Shown here: one piece after another, positions 63,001 through 64,000 of the stretch | Numbering within the stretch: position 1 is the first letter of the stretch | Layout of the letters: the number at the start of each line of letters is the position of its first letter | Source of the DNA: Lepas anatifera | Lineage: Eukaryota > Arthropoda > Thecostraca > Lepadidae | DNA length: 64,000 nt | Direction of reading: 5' to 3' | NCBI GenBank assembly: GCA_034440635.1 | Contig: JAOTON010001356.1 | Coordinates: 2,860,501-2,924,500, forward strand | Made by a program: the position numbers and the translations under genes | Notes under the pieces: generated by a model | Database searches by the model: none | Seen by the model: the letters and a program-made list of their open reading frames with translations, nothing else | What the model was told of the DNA's origin: nothing

Positions 63001-63436
63001 CATACGGGGTGAATGAGAAATCATTTGAGAGATCAAATAAGCAAAACATTGGCAATACTGGACTCAATAGAAGCAGACCAAAAAAGCAAAATCTACCCTC
63101 GTCAAAACGAACCTCAGCGTAGCAAAACTGCACGCGTACCGCCGATGCATCAACGATCGCACGCACTGACCAGCGCCCCTGTCTGACCCTCAGTACGTGT
63201 GGAACAGTATGCAGATCTACAACTATGTGAAGATCCCCTGGCAGAACTCGCGGAGACACGACCGCACGACTCTGAAGGAGCAGGTGCGTCGGTACCTGAG
63301 CCCCGTGCCCGCCGCCACGATGGCGCGCCTGCGGGGCGCCTTCAAGCTGGACTTCGAGCTGTTTGGGTACGACTGGAGCTCTGCGCTACGATGGTCGGGG
63401 CACTGCAGAGCTGGCGAGACGTGCGCACTCGACTAG
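18741..63436 (+). CDS. Carbohydrate sulfotransferase, Golgi type II membrane enzyme (CHST8-14-like), six exons
   Basis: Joining 18741-19299, 47533-47723, 58408-58604, 59038-59177, 62631-62737 and 63194-63436 gives 1437 bases, 478 residues and a TAG stop, with every intron GT..AG and every phase compatible (1,0,2,1,0). Enzymes of this family transfer sulfate from PAPS to hydroxyls of galactosamine or related sugars on proteoglycans or glycoproteins in the Golgi lumen. Residues 1-13 are a short basic cytosolic tail and 14-30 a membrane anchor. About 31-185 is a Ser/Pro-rich then Glu/Lys-rich stem. Residues 212-217 (NKVAST) sit where the 5'-phosphosulfate loop is expected, 267-279 (FVRHPLERLISAY) is the 3'-phosphate-binding motif, 369-392 (HWTPYWRQCSPCHIDFDVIG and following) is the C-terminal family motif, and KLDFELFGY follows near the end. 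The protein is longer than the roughly 350 residues of vertebrate CHST11, mainly in the stem. The family is secure; the exact sugar acceptor cannot be told from sequence. Confidence 0.9.
19372..20364 (-). mobile_element. Family G TTAA element (about 993 bp) beside exon 1
   Basis: Starts TTAACTCTCACCCTGGTGTG and a G6-TTGAA-C4 palindrome, 73 bases after the exon 1 donor. The far end has the duplicated-type layout and a degraded TTAT at 20361-20364. It shares with A, B and E a core at about 19657-19735 (CCAGAATTTTTCATATCGAC to CATTGGAAATGCATGGGG). Confidence 0.7.
20457..21685 (+). mobile_element. Family B element with SINE insertion (1229 bp)
   Basis: TTAA lies at 20457-20460 and 21682-21685. 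Removing the SINE and one target copy leaves about 1034 bp, the normal B length. Confidence 0.9.
20746..20927 (+). repeat. tRNA-derived SINE, family 1, with 13-bp target duplication
   Basis: GATCTGGTAAAGT is duplicated exactly at 20733-20745 and 20928-20940. Box A TGGCTTAGTGG, box B GGGTTCAAGTCCC. It has a 182-base body and a short AATTATTT tail. This copy defines the family limits. Confidence 0.93.
21686..22198. other. Unassigned stretch of intron 1
   Basis: Nothing recognised. Confidence 0.5.
22199..23047 (+). mobile_element. Family A element (849 bp)
   Basis: TTAA lies at 22199-22202 and 23044-23047. Duplicated end on the left; 75-codon open frame at 22580-22807 (minus strand). One unit of the CATGCCGTCA direct repeat is missing compared with 11961-12820. 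Confidence 0.92.
23315..24511 (+). mobile_element. Family E element (1197 bp) flanked by ATAA
   Basis: Full-length E: the duplicated end CCCTTGCCCCGGTGG on the left and ACCCCCCACCCGGGCGAAGG on the right. Both flanks read ATAA (23315-23318, 24508-24511) instead of TTAA. AGGTCA-CCAG-AGGTCA lies at 23493-23508; a 79-codon open frame is at 24033-24272 (minus). Confidence 0.85.
24512..24828. other. Unassigned stretch between E and D
   Basis: It has the general composition of the TTAA elements and one TCTAGGGTCA half-site, so it may be an eroded relative. No ends are visible. Confidence 0.4.
24829..26077 (+). mobile_element. Family D element (1249 bp)
   Basis: TTAA lies at 24829-24832 and 26074-26077. 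It is collinear with 10481-11730 with few differences. No transposase. Confidence 0.9.
26078..28631. other. Intron 1 sequence with GC-rich islands, no recognised gene
   Basis: Stretches at about 26985-27275 and 27900-28150 are GC- and CpG-rich and open in several frames on both strands, which is expected of such composition. I recognise no protein in them. They could be regulatory islands or unrecognised exons. Confidence 0.4.
29606..30637 (+). mobile_element. Family B element (1032 bp) inside the hAT-like element
   Basis: TTAA lies at 29606-29609 and 30634-30637. Duplicated end on the left. The direct repeat is at 30129-30144 in reverse (TGACCTCTGGTGACCT). Confidence 0.92.
31701..31726. repeat. 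Perfect hairpin, 12-bp stem
   Basis: AAGGGCGCTGTT, two bases, then its exact reverse complement. A second imperfect palindrome (GGCCTGTCGGGCC against GGGCCCGACAGGCC) lies at about 31804-31860. Both are inside the hAT-like element. Confidence 0.7.
31904..32024. repeat. Two tandem 60-bp units
   Basis: CCTCTGTGCATAAGGCCCTC and the following 40 bases are repeated at a 60-base step (31921 and 31981) with few changes, inside the hAT-like element. The step keeps an open frame intact. Confidence 0.8.
32270..35815. other. Unassigned intron 1 sequence
   Basis: No repeat ends or exons recognised. From about 35150 to 35720 the sequence is GC-rich and Pro/Ala-coding in several frames on both strands, which argues against a real exon. 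Confidence 0.45.
35816..35912 (+). repeat. CT-rich microsatellite
   Basis: Runs of CTCTCTCC, CCCTCTCT and TCCCTCC units, directly before the fold-back element. Confidence 0.85.
35927..36916. mobile_element. Fold-back element (990 bp) with arms of about 435 bp
   Basis: The left arm 35927-36359 and right arm 36479-36916 are near-perfect reverse complements around a loop of about 119 bases. The ends are CAGGGTGTTTCATAAAGAAT and its mirror ending ATGAAACACGCTG, flanked by TA on both sides (35925-35926, 36917-36918). This fits a Tc1/mariner-style or similar non-autonomous fold-back insertion. No transposase. Confidence 0.85.
36919..37254. other. Unassigned stretch
   Basis: Nothing recognised. 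Confidence 0.5.
37255..38024 (-). mobile_element. Family A element with internal deletion (770 bp)
   Basis: TTAA lies at 37255-37258 and 38021-38024. About 85 bases present in other A copies are missing after AAAAAATGGTTCA near 37950, next to the palindrome. The 75-codon frame at 37492-37719 is intact. Confidence 0.9.
38025..38687. other. Unassigned stretch
   Basis: G-runs at about 38280-38292 and 38340-38370 but no recognised gene. Confidence 0.5.
38688..39203 (+). repeat. Minisatellite, 32-bp unit, about 16 copies
   Basis: The unit runs GAAGCGTCGGCGGCAGTCGT then GGCGCAGCTGCA (38701, 38733, 38765 and onward). Variants replace CTGCAGAAG with CTGATGAAG or CGTGG with AAATGG. Each unit carries CAGCTG. 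Because 32 is not a multiple of 3 and the unit has no stop in any frame, it produces long open frames of 32-residue period on both strands. These are not genes. Confidence 0.93.
39204..39970. other. Unassigned stretch
   Basis: A GC-rich patch at about 39610-39670; the open frame at 39487-39870 is unrecognised and unsupported. Confidence 0.45.
39971..40230. mobile_element. Probable MITE (about 260 bp)
   Basis: The left end AGGGGTGTGAACTTTTAGCT with GGGGTGCC after it mirrors the right end GGCACCCTAATCAGCT..AACACCCCT. A GGTGCCTGGGCACC palindrome follows the left end. No clean target duplication is visible. A relative lies at about 53475-53900. Confidence 0.6.
40231..44049. other. Unassigned intron 1 sequence
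   Basis: No recognised repeat ends or exons. The motif GAGTACGC (or GCGTACTC) recurs several times between 43090 and 43900, at uneven spacing and in both orientations. Confidence 0.4.
44080..44536 (+). repeat. Tandem satellite, 78-bp unit, about six copies
   Basis: TGACATGACGCTG recurs at 44121, 44199, 44277, 44355, 44433 and 44511, exactly 78 bases apart. Because 78 is 26 codons, both strands show long repetitive open frames, which I treat as artefacts. Confidence 0.93.
44537..47220. other. Unassigned intron 1 sequence
   Basis: Apart from the A-tract at 45034-45066, nothing is recognised. Open frames at 45098-45304 and 45727-46113 resemble no known family. Confidence 0.45.
45034..45066 (+). 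repeat. A-tract of 33 bases
   Basis: An uninterrupted run of A, possibly the tail of a retroposed sequence, though no retrogene or SINE body is recognisable upstream. Confidence 0.9.
47224..47440 (+). repeat. tRNA-derived SINE, family 2
   Basis: Box A TGGCCTAGTGG and box B GTGTTCAATCCCC, a tail with GATCTGACCCGGTGGAGAGG and an AATAAAATGAAATAAATAAA end. It lies about 90 bases before exon 2. A reverse copy is at 53547-53743. Confidence 0.8.
47533..47723 (+). CDS. Sulfotransferase exon 2: 5'-phosphosulfate-binding region
   Basis: The acceptor is TGTGTGATCCACAG at 47519-47532 and the donor GTAAGC at 47724. It encodes residues 187-250 (EGPVERIEPEHFTIVPPKKT and onward). Residues 202-225 have the shape of the family's PAPS loop (PPKKTMVCLVNKVASTS), but the usual PKVACTNWK-type core reads NKVASTSLL here, so Cys is Ser and the Asn-Trp-Lys segment is replaced. 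The reading frame joins exon 1 through a split Glu codon and ends in phase 0. A long intron full of transposable elements precedes it and another follows. Confidence 0.88.
48060..48385. repeat. Minisatellite (about 20-30 bp unit) split by a SINE
   Basis: Units of the form GACCAACTCTTGGGGCCC occur at 48060-48123 and again at 48308-48385, with the SINE between them. Confidence 0.65.
48124..48303 (+). repeat. tRNA-derived SINE, family 1
   Basis: Box A GTGACTTAGTGG and box B GGGTTCAAGTCCC, with the family tail GTTGGTAACGCCGTATAAAC. Closely related to 20746-20927. Confidence 0.85.
48386..53474. other. Unassigned intron 2 sequence
   Basis: GC-rich patches at about 51030-51400 and 52990-53240 show overlapping open frames on both strands without recognisable products. 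A CGGATCCAGG..TGGATCCGG palindromic relic is at about 49668-49720. Confidence 0.4.
53475..53900. mobile_element. Probable MITE relative of 39971-40230, carrying a SINE
   Basis: Starts near ATATTTCGGGGTGCCCGGGCACC and ends near TTTTGGGCACCCTCAAATAT, the same palindrome and mirrored end as the earlier copy. A reverse SINE occupies its middle. Limits are approximate. Confidence 0.5.
53547..53743 (-). repeat. tRNA-derived SINE, family 2, reverse
   Basis: On the minus strand it reads GGTGGCCTACGGG..CGTGGGTTCAACCGCCACGG, the same family as 47224-47440. Confidence 0.75.
54381..55040 (+). mobile_element. Family F-like TTAA element, right end eroded
   Basis: Starts TTAACACTCGCACTGGAGAG with the module GCACTGGAGAGGGGTCTGGC in about three diverged copies. 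The right half (CAACAGATATGGTTCAAACT to GGGGTAA near 55040) resembles 13175-13330 rather than F, so it may be chimeric. Confidence 0.55.
55291..55482. mobile_element. hAT-like MITE (192 bp) with 8-bp target duplication
   Basis: ACCATCAG is duplicated exactly at 55283-55290 and 55483-55490. The ends CACGGGCGCCG and CGGCGCCCCTG match at 10 of 11. It is the same family as 12867-13062 in opposite orientation, and includes a GGGGGACGCGTCCCCC-type palindrome. Confidence 0.85.
56463..57592 (-). mobile_element. Family E element (1130 bp)
   Basis: TTAA lies at 56463-56466 and 57589-57592. Single end (CCTTCGCCCGGGTGGGGGGTC) on the left. The direct repeat in reverse is at 57436-57451. A 79-codon frame at 56697-56936 corresponds to those in the other E copies. 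Confidence 0.9.
57593..58407. other. End of intron 2, nothing recognised
   Basis: No repeat or additional exon recognised; an open frame runs into exon 3 through the acceptor but is not in use. Confidence 0.5.
58408..58604 (+). CDS. Sulfotransferase exon 3: 3'-phosphate-binding motif
   Basis: The acceptor is GTCATTTCCGCAG ending at 58407 and the donor GTACTT at 58605. Residues 251-316 begin KPGQFELAKKQYFKFMFVRH. FVRHPLERLISAYEDKV at 267-283 is the hallmark 3'-phosphosulfate-binding motif of the family, with the expected Arg, Pro, Glu-Arg, Ser and Tyr. The exon ends in phase 2 and its last Arg codon is completed by exon 4. Reading through the donor gives a spurious extension to 58671 that I discard. 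Confidence 0.9.
59038..59177 (+). CDS. Sulfotransferase exon 4: charged middle segment
   Basis: The acceptor is GTGGCCTGCAG ending at 59037 and the donor GTGAGA at 59178. It encodes residues 316-363 (ASLEDEAAILSSYDAQVAKY and onward), ending in IPTFSEFLDFALAREPTG. TFSEFLDFAL matches the family's conserved block FEEFVxYL that precedes the HW motif. It enters in phase 2 and leaves in phase 1. Intron 3 before it is only 433 bases and free of recognised repeats. Confidence 0.86.
59178..60087. other. Start of intron 4
   Basis: Apart from the CAGCTG array, nothing is recognised. Confidence 0.5.
59586..59639 (+). repeat. Five CAGCTG motifs at exact 12-bp spacing
   Basis: CAGCTG occurs at 59586, 59598, 59610, 59622 and 59634, separated by ACGAAT, GTTAAT, ACGAAT and ACAAGT. 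CAGCTG is an E-box hexamer. Confidence 0.9.
60088..60946 (-). mobile_element. Family A element (859 bp) in intron 4
   Basis: TTAA lies at 60088-60091 and 60943-60946. Single end on the left, duplicated end on the right, 75-codon frame at 60326-60553. One palindrome arm differs by an inserted T. Confidence 0.92.
60947..62317. other. Intron 4, little recognised
   Basis: Contains the tandem duplication at 61470-61612 and a G-rich stretch at 61840-62000 that ends CTAGATCCGCCTAGG, resembling the eroded end of a DNA element. Confidence 0.45.
61470..61612. repeat. Two tandem 72-bp units
   Basis: GGACGTACCGCGCGGCACGG and the following bases recur 72 bases later with few changes. The step is a multiple of 3, so frames stay open on both strands. 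Confidence 0.85.
62318..62450 (+). repeat. tRNA-like repeat, possible SINE family 3
   Basis: CCTGTGGTCAGTGG resembles box A and GGGTTCAAATCCC is a good box B, followed by a tail with GGGTGTGAGCTTGTTACACC. I do not call it a functional tRNA because the acceptor stem does not close cleanly. Confidence 0.55.
62631..62737 (+). CDS. Sulfotransferase exon 5: HW..YWRQCxPCxIDFDxIGKxET motif
   Basis: The acceptor is GTTGTGTCGGCAG ending at 62630 and the donor GTAAAG at 62738. Residues 363-398 read GDGFESHWTPYWRQCSPCHI followed by DFDVIGKLETAEDDFK. This block, with its two cysteines, is the most diagnostic C-terminal motif of CHST8-14 enzymes. It enters in phase 1 and leaves in phase 0. A tRNA-like repeat lies about 180 bases upstream in intron 4. 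Confidence 0.92.
63194..63436 (+). CDS. Sulfotransferase exon 6: C-terminus and stop
   Basis: The acceptor is CTGTCTGACCCTCAG ending at 63193; TAG is at 63434-63436. It encodes residues 399-478 (YVWNSMQIYNYVKIPWQNSR and onward). KLDFELFGYDW matches the conserved YxLDFxLFxYS-like end of the family, and the tail runs on for about 20 residues with two cysteines. I see no canonical AATAAA in the 560 bases after the stop, so the 3' end of the transcript is either beyond the window or uses a variant signal. Confidence 0.9.
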   Translation, partial: YVWNSMQIYNYVKIPWQNSRRHDRTTLKEQVRRYLSPVPAATMARLRGAFKLDFELFGYDWSSALRWSGHCRAGETCALD

Positions 63437-64000
63437 CGCCGGTTCAGAGTCCGAGCTAGATAACTCAATACTTAGACCAAATGGGATGCAGTGATTTCCA
63501 AATAGGGAAGGACGTGTATTATCTATTGACTGCGTGGCAATGGTCGATCAGTGGCAATCACAGCATAAGACAAGAACCGCAAAGGTAGAGTTCTCTCGTG
63601 TAAGAGACTGCGTCAAAACGGGCGAGGCTATTCATGCTGAGTGGGACAAAACGGCGACGAAGGTTCACTTCAGAGCTCTGCGACCTTTTATGACGCAGAG
63701 GTTCATTTATGTCATAACCGGCAAATCCCGAAGCCAGAACATGACCAATGGCCGAGATGGTCGCCCCATGAGAAAAGGTCTAAGCTTGAAAAAGACCGTA
63801 AAACACTGGCGGCAAGCAATACTCCGAGCAAAGCCCGACCGCTGACGCTGTGAATGTATGACTCGAGGTCGGCATTGTTGAGCTGTACCCGTATGGAGTC
63901 GGGCTGAAGAAACTTTCACCCGGCCGGTGGCCGGAGGGCGTACAAGGGATTCGCTTGGGAGTTTTGTGATATAACTACATACCCTCAGGTATAGTCTTAC
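63437..64000. other. Downstream of the stop codon, probable 3' UTR and beyond
   Basis: No AATAAA seen and no second gene recognised. The open frame at 63534-63845 is unsupported. Confidence 0.4.

Noticed and set aside
1..64000. CRISPR-like or bacterial system
   Set aside because: The many short repeats are tandem satellites or dispersed elements; spacing and context are eukaryotic.

Overview
This window is eukaryotic nuclear DNA, most likely from an arthropod and perhaps a crustacean. That guess rests on one multi-exon animal gene, tRNA-derived SINEs, hAT-type elements and very dense non-autonomous repeats. I see no bacterial operons, RNA operons or CRISPR. The only protein-coding gene I can support is a Golgi carbohydrate sulfotransferase of the chondroitin/dermatan/HNK-1 type (CHST8-14 relatives). 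It lies on the + strand as six exons (18741-19299, 47533-47723, 58408-58604, 59038-59177, 62631-62737, 63194-63436). All junctions are GT..AG and in phase, and the exons join to 1437 bases, or 478 residues plus stop. Intron 1 is about 28 kb and intron 2 about 10.7 kb.

The rest is dominated by repeats. The most striking are several related families of 0.8-1.25 kb elements, called A to G here for lack of known names, which begin and end in TTAA. They share one layout. One end carries a terminal motif twice (duplicated end) and the other carries it once (single end). Inside each end is a G-run/C-run palindrome such as GGGGGCGGGTACCCGCCCCC or one centred on CCATCGATGG, followed by a TCCGGAAAAACC-like stretch and often a GC hairpin. 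Most families except D are packed with AGGTCA/TGACCT half-sites, including a recurrent direct repeat AGGTCA-CCAG-AGGTCA. They insert into each other's TTAA sites, so the region forms nests. No transposase is present. In the feature list, strand + for these families means duplicated end first.

Layout: 1-1998 is A inside A with B inside; 1999-3197 is unassigned; 3198-6863 is C, then B containing A, then F sharing a TTAA with B; 6864-8032 is unassigned; 8033-14622 is a large nest of E, C, B, D, A, a small hAT MITE and an E/B chimera; 15342-17848 is B and then C carrying a SINE and a hAT-like insertion; 17898-18740 is a SINE and the gene's GC-rich 5' region; 18741-19299 is exon 1. Intron 1 holds G, B (with a SINE), A, E, D, a 3.63 kb hAT-like element containing B, a 990 bp fold-back element, A, a 32-bp minisatellite, a small MITE, a 78-bp satellite and a second SINE family. 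Intron 2 holds a SINE, a MITE with a SINE, F, a hAT MITE and E. Intron 4 holds A and a spaced CAGCTG array. The short introns 3 and 5 are clean.

How the parts relate: the sulfotransferase would act alone as a type II Golgi enzyme on proteoglycan glycans. The repeats have greatly enlarged its introns and could bring nuclear-receptor-like sites into them, but no regulatory effect can be shown from sequence alone.
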